This document shows positions 10,074 through 19,728 of a stretch of 64,000 nucleotides of DNA, in pieces; position 1 is the first letter of the stretch; every line of letters begins with the position of its first letter. The notes below the pieces were generated by a model, which worked only from the letters and a program-made list of their open reading frames with translations, was not told the origin of the DNA and ran no database searches. The stretch is from assembly GCA_003212795.1 (NCBI GenBank), contig QCOV01000001.1, positions 525,321 through 589,320 of the forward strand, written 5' to 3'. This DNA comes from OCS116 cluster bacterium AG-435-F03. GTDB lineage: Bacteria > Pseudomonadota > Alphaproteobacteria > MED-G09. The position numbers and the translations under genes are program-made.

Positions 10074-10430
10074 ATGAAGTTATATTTGGAATATACATTT
10101 TTCTTATTTTTTGTACTTATGATTGCTTTTTCAGTTAATACATTAGCAGATGAAAATGAAATTGTATGTTTAAAATCCGATAAAATTCGCTCAGTTGATT
10201 TCAAAAAAGATTATATGATTTTCGAAATGCAAAAAAGAGAAAAGTATAATATTACTTGCAAGGGTTCTGGCTATTTAAATTTTGAAAACCCTGTAATCAT
10301 AGAGCCTCAAAAGATGGGTAATAAAATTTGTTCAAATGATGTTTTGAAGCTCAGAAATAAAACTTGTTTTATAGATAAAATAGAGGCAGTTAAAAAAGAT
10401 TCTGAAGAAAATTCTCAATTAATAAACTAG
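10074..10430 (+). CDS. Hypothetical exported protein
   Basis: N-terminal signal-like segment; no recognisable family. Confidence 0.5.
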   Translation: MKLYLEYTFFLFFVLMIAFSVNTLADENEIVCLKSDKIRSVDFKKDYMIFEMQKREKYNITCKGSGYLNFENPVIIEPQKMGNKICSNDVLKLRNKTCFIDKIEAVKKDSEENSQLIN

Positions 10431-10440
10431 CTCATTATTT

Positions 10441-11661
10441 TTATTTATTGTTTCTTGAATTAGAGAATAATGAATTAAGTTCTTTATCGTTATCTGAATT
10501 AAGAACTTTATCAATCCATCGATGAAAATGTTGATTACCCTGTTCATTTCGTCCGAATAAAATATGATCAAGTCCACCCTCTTTTAATGCTGGTTCAGCA
10601 GAGCTTCCCATAGCATAATCTTCTTGCATCACAACTTTTTGAAAAAAATCAAATTGTTCTTCAGCTCCTTCAGGATCAATAGGAGGTTTTTCCATAATGT
10701 AATATTGTGTGGTTATACTTTCTTCAACTGATTTACCTGGAAGAATTTGCGATATTAATACACCGCGCCCTCCAGCATCAAAAGATGCAATAGATGTTGT
10801 AGGAAATACTGTCCAAACTCCATATGTAAGTGTCTCTGTATCCCATTCATCTTCTGGTTTATCAATTAAATTAGCCATATAACCCAAGGTTTCTGTAGCA
10901 AGGTGTCCCTTTTCTGTAGCAGGTGATTTAATATGCTGATGAGGTCCCCAAGCATAATAAAGACCTTGATTAGTGGCATCAACTCCAAATGTATCTCGAT
11001 GTAAAACAGGAACATGATAATATTCAAGATAACCGTCATATGCTATTTTCCAGTTTGGACCAGAAAATTCACGTTTAGAAACATAAACCCAATCAGAAAA
11101 AGAAAAAGTATCAAGCATTTTATCATAACCTGATAAAAAGTTAGGAATATCAACTTCAGATTTTGGGTTTAATATTGCCCATATAAGCCCTGCTGATTCA
11201 TAAACTGGAAGCGAAATCAATCCATAGTCCTTTTTATTAATAGATCCAAAATCTTTTTCAGCGCTAACTGCCAATAAATCACCAACATTTGAAAAACTCC
11301 AACCGTGATAAGGGCAAGTAAATTTCTTTTTATTTCCACTTTCTTCTTTGGTAAGGCATGCACCTCGATGGGAGCATGCATTAATAACAGCATGCGCTTT
11401 GCCATCATCTGCTCTACTAACTATCAATGACATACCGGCAATAGATAAGGTTTTAAAATCGCCAGGGTTTGGAATTTCACAAGAAGGACCCAATACAATA
11501 GGAACTCTTTTTATAAGTCTTTCAACTTCAGTATTAAATCGACTTGAATCTGTATAATGAGTTGCAGGCAATCGCATAATTTCCTTAGCCTGCTTTATAG
11601 TGCCTGCTTTTGCATGTTCAACTACATCACGTGCTATAGGAATTAATAATTCTCTTGTCAT
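10441..11661 (-). CDS. Rieske 2Fe-2S aromatic ring-hydroxylating oxygenase, alpha subunit
   Basis: Rieske motif CSHRG...CPYHGW; mononuclear-iron-site-like DGYLEYYHVPVLH. Confidence 0.9.
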   Translation of the reverse strand: MTRELLIPIARDVVEHAKAGTIKQAKEIMRLPATHYTDSSRFNTEVERLIKRVPIVLGPSCEIPNPGDFKTLSIAGMSLIVSRADDGKAHAVINACSHRGACLTKEESGNKKKFTCPYHGWSFSNVGDLLAVSAEKDFGSINKKDYGLISLPVYESAGLIWAILNPKSEVDIPNFLSGYDKMLDTFSFSDWVYVSKREFSGPNWKIAYDGYLEYYHVPVLHRDTFGVDATNQGLYYAWGPHQHIKSPATEKGHLATETLGYMANLIDKPEDEWDTETLTYGVWTVFPTTSIASFDAGGRGVLISQILPGKSVEESITTQYYIMEKPPIDPEGAEEQFDFFQKVVMQEDYAMGSSAEPALKEGGLDHILFGRNEQGNQHFHRWIDKVLNSDNDKELNSLFSNSRNNK

Positions 11662-11728
11662 TCATCTATCTCCCCCAGAGATGTTATTTAATATTAAGAT
11701 ACAATATTAATGGCATAAGAATCAAATT

Positions 11729-12127
11729 TTACTGAATTAACTCAACTTCCGATACAACTAAATAATTATTTTCTTGAGTACTTAAATTTAATAAAAGACT
11801 TATTATTTTTGATTCATTTTTATTTGATATATTTGTAATTTCCCCTGATACAGTAACTATATCATCAACAAATACATTTCCATTTAATCTATTTTTAATA
11901 TTTAAAATTTTACATTTAGGAAAATTATAAAAAATTGTATTAATTAAATAGGCAATATTTGCTGGACCTTGATTGATACATTTATCACCCTGTCCAATTT
12001 TTTTAACTGCATTGGCGTCAAAATGTATTGGATTTGGATCATTTAAAATCTTAGACCAAGAGTTTAAATCCTCTTGTCTTACATGATGAGACCATTGATT
12101 TATTTTATGACCAATTTTTAAATTCAT
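11729..12127 (-). CDS. MaoC-like (R-hydratase hot-dog) protein
   Basis: Hydratase-like motif SWSKILNDPNPIHFDANAVKKIG. Confidence 0.7.
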   Translation of the reverse strand: MNLKIGHKINQWSHHVRQEDLNSWSKILNDPNPIHFDANAVKKIGQGDKCINQGPANIAYLINTIFYNFPKCKILNIKNRLNGNVFVDDIVTVSGEITNISNKNESKIISLLLNLSTQENNYLVVSEVELIQ

Positions 12128-12131
12128 TTAA

Positions 12132-12557
12132 TTAAACAGGTAAAATCCATTTATAATTAATTTTTGAAACAATTCTATTTTCAAAAGTAATTTCTAATTT
12201 AAAGCTCATAATATCAAAATTACCAATTTTTTTTGATACCTTGCTTTCAAATGACTCTATAAAACCATTAACATTATAATTTCTATCTAAATTAAAAGTA
12301 TCTAATAAATTGAATTCACATTCACCTAACATTGGTCCTTTTCGAACATCATAGTTCAATAAATTAAATAATTCCTCAAGAGTGTATCCAATACTATTAA
12401 GGGCTACCATAGAAAATATAGGATGAACTAAATATTCATTTGATGTAGTTTTGCTTATTTCTAGACCTGTAGATGATTTTATTAAATTATTAATTTCTTT
12501 ATCAATAGTAAATGAGCCACCAGGAAATTTATGATTTATTAAATCTTTATTTAGCAA
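12132..12557 (-). CDS. Hot-dog fold protein, likely FAS1-like dehydratase / MaoC N-terminal partner
   Basis: VHPIFSMVALN... pattern and position 4 bp upstream of the MaoC gene on the same strand. Confidence 0.5.
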   Translation of the reverse strand: MLNKDLINHKFPGGSFTIDKEINNLIKSSTGLEISKTTSNEYLVHPIFSMVALNSIGYTLEELFNLLNYDVRKGPMLGECEFNLLDTFNLDRNYNVNGFIESFESKVSKKIGNFDIMSFKLEITFENRIVSKINYKWILPV

Positions 12558-13297
12558 TTACATTTCCTGTGCAATTGGTCTAATTACTATTTCATTGGCA
12601 GAAACACCTCTATCTTGTTCTAAAGCATAGATAATGGCATCCGCAATTCTTTCAGGATTTTCAGCTATAGAAGCTAAATTACCCTTCATTAGCATTTCTA
12701 ACATAGATTCATCTTTTATTGTCGTACCTAATTCAGTTTGAAAAGCCCCTGGGTAGATACATGTTACTTGAAGCTTTCCAGCGCTTTCCATTCTTAAGCC
12801 CTCTGATATTGCTCCGACAGCAAATTTAGTAGCAGAATAAACTGCGCTACCATGCATTAATCTTTTTCCCGCAGTAGATGCAATATTTATTATTTGACCC
12901 TCGCCTCTTTCTAACATATGGGAATAAACAGCATTAATTCCATAAAGAACTCCCTTAATATTAATATCAATCATTTGATCCCATTCGTCAGTTCTTCCTT
13001 TTTCTAATAAAGATAATGGCATTATTCCTGCATTATTAATTAATGCATCAATTTTACCAAACTCTTTAATTCCTCTTTTAGCTAAATTATCTACTGTTTC
13101 TTTTTTTGAAACATCTGTGACCTCATAAACTGAATTTTCAGATCCAAATTGTTTGCATAATTCTTCTAATCTATCTTTTCGTCTAGCCCCAAGAATAACC
13201 TTAGCCCCTAAGGACACACATTTTTCAGCAGTTATTTTACCGAAGCCAGAACTTGCACCTGTTATCATAATGACTTTATCTTTAATCGTACCCATAA
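12558..13297 (-). CDS. Short-chain dehydrogenase/reductase
   Basis: TGASSGFGK, NNAGIMPLSLL, YSATKFAV motifs. Start set at MGTIKDKVIMITG (about 13297); the longer ORF translates through the tRNA-Arg gene (MGRRFESCPDHHF). Confidence 0.88.
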
Positions 13298-13332
13298 TCA
13301 CCTCTACATAATGAAAAAATCTTAATAAAAAA

Positions 13333-13409
13333 TGGTGATCCGGGCAGGATTCGAACCTGCGACCCACAGCTTAGAAGGCTGTTGCTCTATCCAGCTGAGC
13401 TACCGGACC
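13333..13409 (-). tRNA. tRNA-Arg(TCT)
   Basis: Reverse complement GGTCCGGTAGCTCAGCTGGATAGAGCAACAGCCTTCTAAGCTGTGGGTCGCAGGTTCGAATCCTGCCCGGATCACCA; cloverleaf pairs, encoded CCA. Confidence 0.96.
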
Positions 13410-13484
13410 ATATAAACACCGTTAATTAATAATCTAAATATACTTGAGAAACAAGTCGATAAAAGCCTTTTATAATAATTATAT

Positions 13485-14042
13485 TTAAAATTTAATTTTT
13501 TGGACAATATCTGAAAGCTCAGGTTTATAATCAATCATTTCTTGTCTTGTTAATCCTTCTAGTTCATGAGGAAAAACAAGCCATTTATCCGTTTTATGAA
13601 GATAATAATCTGGCTCTCTATTAGTTTTATTTTTATTAGGTTTAAAATATGGTGTTGCAACTTTAATAGTGGGTGAATTTTTTTTACATGCAGTGTTGAG
13701 ATCATTTATAATTTTATCAATAGATAGTCCAGTATCATGAACATCATCAACAATTAGTAAAGAATCCTCTGACTCAACTTTCTTAATTACATAATTAAGA
13801 CCATGCACCTGAACTTCTTTACTTTGTTTTCCAATTGATTCATATGATGACGTCCTTATTGCAATATGGTCTGATTTTACACCCATAACATCTAACAGCT
13901 CTTGAACAGCAATACCAATTGGCGCACCTCCCCTCCAAACACCCACAATATAGTTTGGTCTAAAACCACTCTCATATACATTTAATGCAATTTTAAATGA
14001 ATCTCTAAGCAGTTGATTAGATTCTATAAATAACTTCTCCAT
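13485..14042 (-). CDS. Phosphoribosyltransferase (purine/xanthine-like)
   Basis: PRPP-binding motif LLIVDDVHDTG; VGVWRGGAPIG. Confidence 0.82.
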   Translation of the reverse strand: MEKLFIESNQLLRDSFKIALNVYESGFRPNYIVGVWRGGAPIGIAVQELLDVMGVKSDHIAIRTSSYESIGKQSKEVQVHGLNYVIKKVESEDSLLIVDDVHDTGLSIDKIINDLNTACKKNSPTIKVATPYFKPNKNKTNREPDYYLHKTDKWLVFPHELEGLTRQEMIDYKPELSDIVQKIKF

Positions 14043-14125
14043 GAATATCCTTTAAAGAGTTGGTAATAGTATTTTAATATAACCATACCAAATTAAAATT
14101 AAAAAAAGTTATTAAGTGTTATTTA

Positions 14126-16495
14126 TTAAAAAGTATAGCCAATTCTTGCCATAATTTGTCTAGGAGGAATCAATTCAATGCCGGTACCAGCTACACCAAA
14201 GACATCAGTCATACTAGAATTCATTCCATCTTTATCTGTTATATTTAAAGCTATAAGATTTAGATCTATATTTTCAGAAAATTCATAACTAAGGCTTAAA
14301 TTATAAATAGTATATTCATCAACTACATCAACAAACGGATTATTAAAAACTCTTTGTTGAAAATCACCTCTATGAACAACTTCACCAGTAGCAGTTAATA
14401 ATTTACCATTGCTAAGTGTAGTTTCATACATAAGACCAAAATTAGCATTAAATTCTGGGCTTTTAGCAAGTTTATTACCTTTTAAATTTTCTCTTAAACT
14501 ATATCTCATTGGTTCCTCACCAAAGAAATACAATTCTGCTCTAACATTATCTAAGGCTTGATAATCTGAAGTTATTTCAGTTTCTAAGAATGACAATCGT
14601 AAATCAAAAGATAGGCTTTCAGAAATTAATCCTATTAACTCTAGCTCTAAACCACTCATTTCGGATTCAGGAATATTAGCAACTCCACCTCGATAGACAT
14701 CTGGATCAGTAGATTGAAATTGAAGATTTTGATATTCATAATAAAAAGCAGATATATTTGCTCTTAATCTCTTATTAAGAAGGTCTGTTTTTATTCCAAT
14801 CTCATAAGCATCAATTGTTTCACTATCAAAAAATGGGAAGACAAGTTGAGGAGCAGGTTGAGCGCCAAAATTTTGTTCATCATCAACAGGAAAGCCGAAT
14901 GTTAAATTACTTCCACCAGGTTTAAAGCCTTTCGTAAAAGAGGCATATGTCATAGTGTCAGAATTTAAATCATACTCAACAGCAATTCTACCTGTTGTTT
15001 TTTCAAGATCATCTTCAATTAAATAGGATTGTAATCCAAAGAAATTAGTTACATCGCTTGAAAAAGTATCTTCTGTGTATCTAAAACCTGTAATAATTCT
15101 TAAATTATCAAGAGCATTAAATGTTGCTTGCCCATACAAGGATTTAGATTCTCTTGTAGGATACGCATCTGAAACAAAGCCTAATTCTGCTCCATATGCA
15201 GCAAAACAAATTCCTTCAAAAGGATTTGTAGCGCAAATTGGCGCATGTACATAAGGTGTAAATTGACCATCCATTAATGATATTAGCTTAACATTATTAA
15301 CATCTTTAACTTCATATATATGATTTTCAATCTCATGATCAAAATAAAGAGCGCCAACAATCCAATCAATCGAACCAAATAAAGGTTCATTTGAAACAAT
15401 ATTTATTTCAAAAGTTTTTGTTTCAACAATAGAAGTTTCTGGACGAAATTCAGCGGCAATATAAGGTAGGCCCTCTAGAGGCCCACTTGCATGAACATCA
15501 CCAAAATTATGTCTATCATTATCTCTAACAACATAAATATCGTCTTCTTGAGTACTTGCTAAGATTTTCAAATTCGCTGCACCAAGATCTACTTCGAAGA
15601 TAGCGCCAAAAATTTCGGATGAAAGTTTATAATCAGAAGCTGAGTCTTGAGCTAATTTTCTAGGATTAGGTGTTTTGTCGTCCAAACCTTTCATAGCAGC
15701 ACCATTATTATCTGCATCAAAATATTGGAAAAATAAACGTAAACTGGAATTATCTCCTGTTTCAATTAACCAATCTGATCTCAAACTTATGTGGCTAGCA
15801 TCATCAAGATCTTGTCCATTTATAACATTATCACTAAAGCCATCTCTCTCTGTAATGACGAAAGAATTTCTTGTTGAAACAGTATCTGAAATAGGAAAAT
15901 TGAAAGATCCTCTTGATTTTACTAAACCATAATTTCCGACAGTTAAATCTGCTTTACCTTCAAATCCATCAGAGGAAGGAAGTTTGCTAATAACATTTAT
16001 TGTACCTCCAGTTGAATTTTGTCCAAACAAAGTACCTTGTGGCCCTCTTAATACTTCTACCCTTTCAATATCTATAAAATCTGTTCTAAGAGAAAATTTT
16101 GAAGCAACAAAAATACCATCCATATGAAGAGCTACAGATGGTGCAGCAATTGCATTTTGATTTGTTTCATCGCCTACACCTCTTATTGAAATTACTGTTT
16201 TATAACCTTCATTTTTTGCCACAGTTAAACCAGGTGTTATTGCGCTTAATCCAACAAAATCTATGATATTTTTAGTTTCTAACTCATCAGAACTTAATGC
16301 AGTTACTGACTTAGAAACATCTTGCAAGCTTTCGCTTCTTTTCTCAGCTGTAACAATAATTTCTTCAATTGAAAAAGAATTATTGACTATTGATTGACTA
16401 TTTGTCTCAACAGATTCATCTGCCTTGACTGTGTTTGAAATAAATATTGATAATAAAAGAATAAGAGTAGAATTTTTAAGAATTTTGAATGTCAT
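14126..16495 (-). CDS. TonB-dependent outer-membrane receptor
   Basis: Signal peptide, EEIIVTAEKRSESLQDV, plug domain VEVLRGPQGTLFGQNSTGGTINVISKLP, C-terminal aromatic residue GYTF. Confidence 0.93.
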   Translation of the reverse strand: MTFKILKNSTLILLLSIFISNTVKADESVETNSQSIVNNSFSIEEIIVTAEKRSESLQDVSKSVTALSSDELETKNIIDFVGLSAITPGLTVAKNEGYKTVISIRGVGDETNQNAIAAPSVALHMDGIFVASKFSLRTDFIDIERVEVLRGPQGTLFGQNSTGGTINVISKLPSSDGFEGKADLTVGNYGLVKSRGSFNFPISDTVSTRNSFVITERDGFSDNVINGQDLDDASHISLRSDWLIETGDNSSLRLFFQYFDADNNGAAMKGLDDKTPNPRKLAQDSASDYKLSSEIFGAIFEVDLGAANLKILASTQEDDIYVVRDNDRHNFGDVHASGPLEGLPYIAAEFRPETSIVETKTFEINIVSNEPLFGSIDWIVGALYFDHEIENHIYEVKDVNNVKLISLMDGQFTPYVHAPICATNPFEGICFAAYGAELGFVSDAYPTRESKSLYGQATFNALDNLRIITGFRYTEDTFSSDVTNFFGLQSYLIEDDLEKTTGRIAVEYDLNSDTMTYASFTKGFKPGGSNLTFGFPVDDEQNFGAQPAPQLVFPFFDSETIDAYEIGIKTDLLNKRLRANISAFYYEYQNLQFQSTDPDVYRGGVANIPESEMSGLELELIGLISESLSFDLRLSFLETEITSDYQALDNVRAELYFFGEEPMRYSLRENLKGNKLAKSPEFNANFGLMYETTLSNGKLLTATGEVVHRGDFQQRVFNNPFVDVVDEYTIYNLSLSYEFSENIDLNLIALNITDKDGMNSSMTDVFGVAGTGIELIPPRQIMARIGYTF

Positions 16496-16659
16496 TTGTC
16501 CCCGAATAAAAAAATAAGTTCATAAGAGATTAAGCAAAAACTATGCCATAAATTTAAGATTTTTTAAATTATATTGATTCTATTTTTTAAAATAATTGTC
16601 TTTTATTTTTTCATAAAAAATATGTTTTATTTAGTTAATTTTCTAAATAGTATTTATCT

Positions 16660-17958
16660 ATGATTGATATGTTAGATAATCTCTTCAAACTTAATGTAAA
16701 TGACACAAATATTAAAAAAGAAATCTTAGCCGGTTTCACAACTTTTATAACAATGTCTTATATAATTTTTGTAAATCCACAAATTATGTCTTCTACAGGA
16801 ATGGATTTTGGAGCAGTTTTTGTTGGAACTTGTTTAGCTGCATCAATTGCATGTTTTATTATGGGTTTTATTGCTAATTGGCCTGTTGGATTAGCCCCAG
16901 GTATGGGTCTTAATGCTTTTTTTACATATTCAGTGGTAGGTGAAATGGGATATTCATGGGAAACAGCTCTTGGTGCCGTTTTCTTATCGGGCATCTTGTT
17001 TTTTATTATGAGTGTAACACCAATAAGAAAATGGATTATTGATAGTATCCCAGAAAACTTGAGAATAGCAATGGCTTCAGGAGTTGGTTTTTTTATTGGT
17101 TTTATAGGTTTAAAAAACGGAGGAATTATTGTTTCTAATGATACAACTTTCTTAAGTCTTGGAGATTTTTCTGATATCAAAACACTTCTATCTGCATTAG
17201 GTTTTTTACTAATAGCAATTTTAACAATTAGAAATATCAAGGGATCAATTATTATTAGTATATTAATAATTACACTTCTATCATTAACTTTGGGTCTTGT
17301 AGAATTTAATGGAGTAATTTCTTATCCACCAAGCTTGAATCCTGTATTTTTACATTTAGATATTATTGGAGCAATTGATGTTGCTATGGTTTCCGTAATT
17401 GCATCATTTTTGTTTGTTAATCTCTTTGATACTACAGGTACATTATTTGGAGTAGCAACTAGAGCTAATTTTATTGATGAAAAAGGGAATATTTCTAATC
17501 TAGATAAAGCACTCAAATGTGATAGTAGCACAAGTATTATTGGAACTTTCTTTGGTTGTGCGCCAGTTACAAGCTATGTTGAAAGTTCATCAGGCATAGA
17601 AGCTGGGGGACGAACTGGGCTTACTGCAATAACTATTGGTTTTTTATTTTTATTTTCAATTTTTTTATCACCTTTGGCTAGTATTGTCCCTTCATATGCC
17701 ACATCTGGAGCTCTTATATATGTATCATTTCTGATTTTATCCGGTCTTCAAAAGTTGGATTGGACAGATATAAGTGAATTAATACCATCCTTAATTATCA
17801 TAGTAATGATACCTTTAACATTTTCTATTGCTGATGGGATTTCGTTAGGGTTCATAGCATTTATAGTTATGAAAATTGCCTCTGGGAACATAAAATCAAT
17901 ATCTTCAGGATCCTGGTTTTTAACTATAATTTTTGTATCAAAATTTATTTTTTTATAA
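16660..17958 (+). CDS. NCS2-type purine permease (AzgA/PbuG-like)
   Basis: ILAGFTTFITMSYIIFVNPQIMSSTGMD, GLAPGMGLNAFFTYSVV, FGCAPVTSYVESSSGIEAGGRTGLTA. Confidence 0.9.
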   Translation: MIDMLDNLFKLNVNDTNIKKEILAGFTTFITMSYIIFVNPQIMSSTGMDFGAVFVGTCLAASIACFIMGFIANWPVGLAPGMGLNAFFTYSVVGEMGYSWETALGAVFLSGILFFIMSVTPIRKWIIDSIPENLRIAMASGVGFFIGFIGLKNGGIIVSNDTTFLSLGDFSDIKTLLSALGFLLIAILTIRNIKGSIIISILIITLLSLTLGLVEFNGVISYPPSLNPVFLHLDIIGAIDVAMVSVIASFLFVNLFDTTGTLFGVATRANFIDEKGNISNLDKALKCDSSTSIIGTFFGCAPVTSYVESSSGIEAGGRTGLTAITIGFLFLFSIFLSPLASIVPSYATSGALIYVSFLILSGLQKLDWTDISELIPSLIIIVMIPLTFSIADGISLGFIAFIVMKIASGNIKSISSGSWFLTIIFVSKFIFL

Positions 17959-17966
17959 TTGTGTTA

Positions 17967-18785
17967 CTACTGCTTAGACTCAATAATTATCTTAGTATTA
18001 ATTTTTTCATCAGAATCACCAACTCTAATACCGGATATTGGTATAACATCTGAATAATCAAATCCTACAGCAAGTTTTACATATCTATTATCTGGTGAAA
18101 TAGAATTTGATATATCAAAACCTACCCACCCTAAGTGCTCTATATAAACCTCAGCCCAAGCATGACTAGCTTCTTGTATGTTCGTATCATCAAGCATTAA
18201 ATAACCACTTACATATCTTCCAGGAAAACCTAGTTCTCTTACACACGATAAAAATATGTGAACGTGATCTTGGCATACTCCAAATCCAATTTTAATTGCA
18301 TCTTCACAAGATGTTTTTATAGATGTTTTGCCTTTAGAATATTTTACTAATTTTAATATATAATTTGATAAATAGTTTAATCTTTCAATATCTGATTTAA
18401 TTTTATTTGTTTCCTTTTTTATATTTGAAAGTATTTTTTTTATGCCACTGCCTGGTTTTGTATAATTTGATGATGAATATTTAAATAAATCCAAAGGGAT
18501 TTTATCATCATGTAAACCAACAATACCTTTTGAATCATTAATATTTAATCGCCCTGAACAAGTAATTGTTATTTCTCTAGTTTCATCTTTCGTTTTGCAA
18601 AGATGTATTTTATTACCTTGATAATCTAATGTTTCTAATTCTATTGAGCACCCTTTTACATCAATATCCCAATTTAAAATTTTCTGATTTTTTTCATTTC
18701 TTGGAGTAAGCCTAAGTTTTTGTATGGCTGATAATGGAGGATTGTTATATTTAAATACTGTCTTATGTTTAATTCTAAAAATCAT
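17967..18785 (-). CDS. Transglutaminase-like (bacterial N-terminal + core domain) protein
   Basis: FGVCQDHVHIFLSCVRELGFPGRYVSGYL, ASHAWAEVYIEHLGWVGFD: Cys/His/Asp core. Confidence 0.9.
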   Translation of the reverse strand: MIFRIKHKTVFKYNNPPLSAIQKLRLTPRNEKNQKILNWDIDVKGCSIELETLDYQGNKIHLCKTKDETREITITCSGRLNINDSKGIVGLHDDKIPLDLFKYSSSNYTKPGSGIKKILSNIKKETNKIKSDIERLNYLSNYILKLVKYSKGKTSIKTSCEDAIKIGFGVCQDHVHIFLSCVRELGFPGRYVSGYLMLDDTNIQEASHAWAEVYIEHLGWVGFDISNSISPDNRYVKLAVGFDYSDVIPISGIRVGDSDEKINTKIIIESKQ

Positions 18786-18789
18786 TAAC

Positions 18790-19728
18790 TTATACTAGAT
18801 TAAAATCCCTTGATATTAATGTATGCATTTCATTATTTTTTTTAGCGAATTCTTTAATAAACTCATAAAGTTTCTTGTTATGAATTGTTCTAATAATTCC
18901 GCTAGTAAGTTTATTTTGATTTTTTTTTGCTAAATTATATGACTTATATTTTTTTTTATAAGTTAACTGCAGATAGTCTAAATTAGATAAAATTTCTTTA
19001 TTACAAAAAGATAATGATCTTGGCATCCTCTCATCAAATACTAAAAAATTAGTGATTGCGGCTGGATCTAAATATTCTCCACTTAACCAATTAAATGATC
19101 TCCAAGCTGATAAAGATCTAAGTAGTATTTCCCAACGATTAAAATCGATTTTATTAACAACAACGGTATTCCTTAACAAAAGCCTATAATATTTGGTATT
19201 TAAAATAGAAACTGTATTATTACTTCTCTCAATAAATGTTCCAATTCTAATAAAATTAAATGTATCATTCCTAAGCATAGTTCCATAAACAGAGCCCCTG
19301 AAAACTGTTCCTGTATTAAGTATGTTTTCTAGAATATCGGGAAGATTATTAATTTGAATTTGGCGTTTAAGAAGTTTCTCAGAAGCCAACCAACTTTGAT
19401 TCAAAGAATTGGAGACTTCTCGTGTAAGTGCTGTTCTAACAATTTTTCCATTTAATCGAGCTTTTTTTAGTAAATTTCTTATATTATCAATATTGTCTTC
19501 GTCTCTTAATAAAAAATTAACTACATTTTGAGTTGATGCAATTTTATACTTCTTCTTAAAAACTTTAATCTGGTAATCTTCAATAAGGAATTCTAGTAAG
19601 TCATTTCTATTATTTTCTTTTGTAGTAATTGAATAATGTAGTCCTGCCTGTATTTTTCGTGCAGTATTTTCTGCCCTTTCTAAATATCTGGCCATCCAAT
19701 AAAGATTATCTGCGTAGCGACCTAGCAT
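18790..19728 (-). CDS. Alpha-E domain-containing protein
   Basis: MLGRYADNLYWMARYLERAENTARKI N-terminus typical of the family; located with ATP-grasp and transglutaminase genes. Confidence 0.9.
   Translation of the reverse strand: MLGRYADNLYWMARYLERAENTARKIQAGLHYSITTKENNRNDLLEFLIEDYQIKVFKKKYKIASTQNVVNFLLRDEDNIDNIRNLLKKARLNGKIVRTALTREVSNSLNQSWLASEKLLKRQIQINNLPDILENILNTGTVFRGSVYGTMLRNDTFNFIRIGTFIERSNNTVSILNTKYYRLLLRNTVVVNKIDFNRWEILLRSLSAWRSFNWLSGEYLDPAAITNFLVFDERMPRSLSFCNKEILSNLDYLQLTYKKKYKSYNLAKKNQNKLTSGIIRTIHNKKLYEFIKEFAKKNNEMHTLISRDFNLV

Noticed and set aside
13298-13367. N-terminal extension of the SDR ORF (MGRRFESCPDHHFLL...)
   Set aside because: It is antisense-frame translation across the tRNA-Arg gene and spacer; the real start is MGTIKDKVIMITG.
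16758-17240. Minus-strand 160-aa ORF inside the NCS2 permease
   Set aside because: Shadow of the permease reading frame; no recognisable domain.
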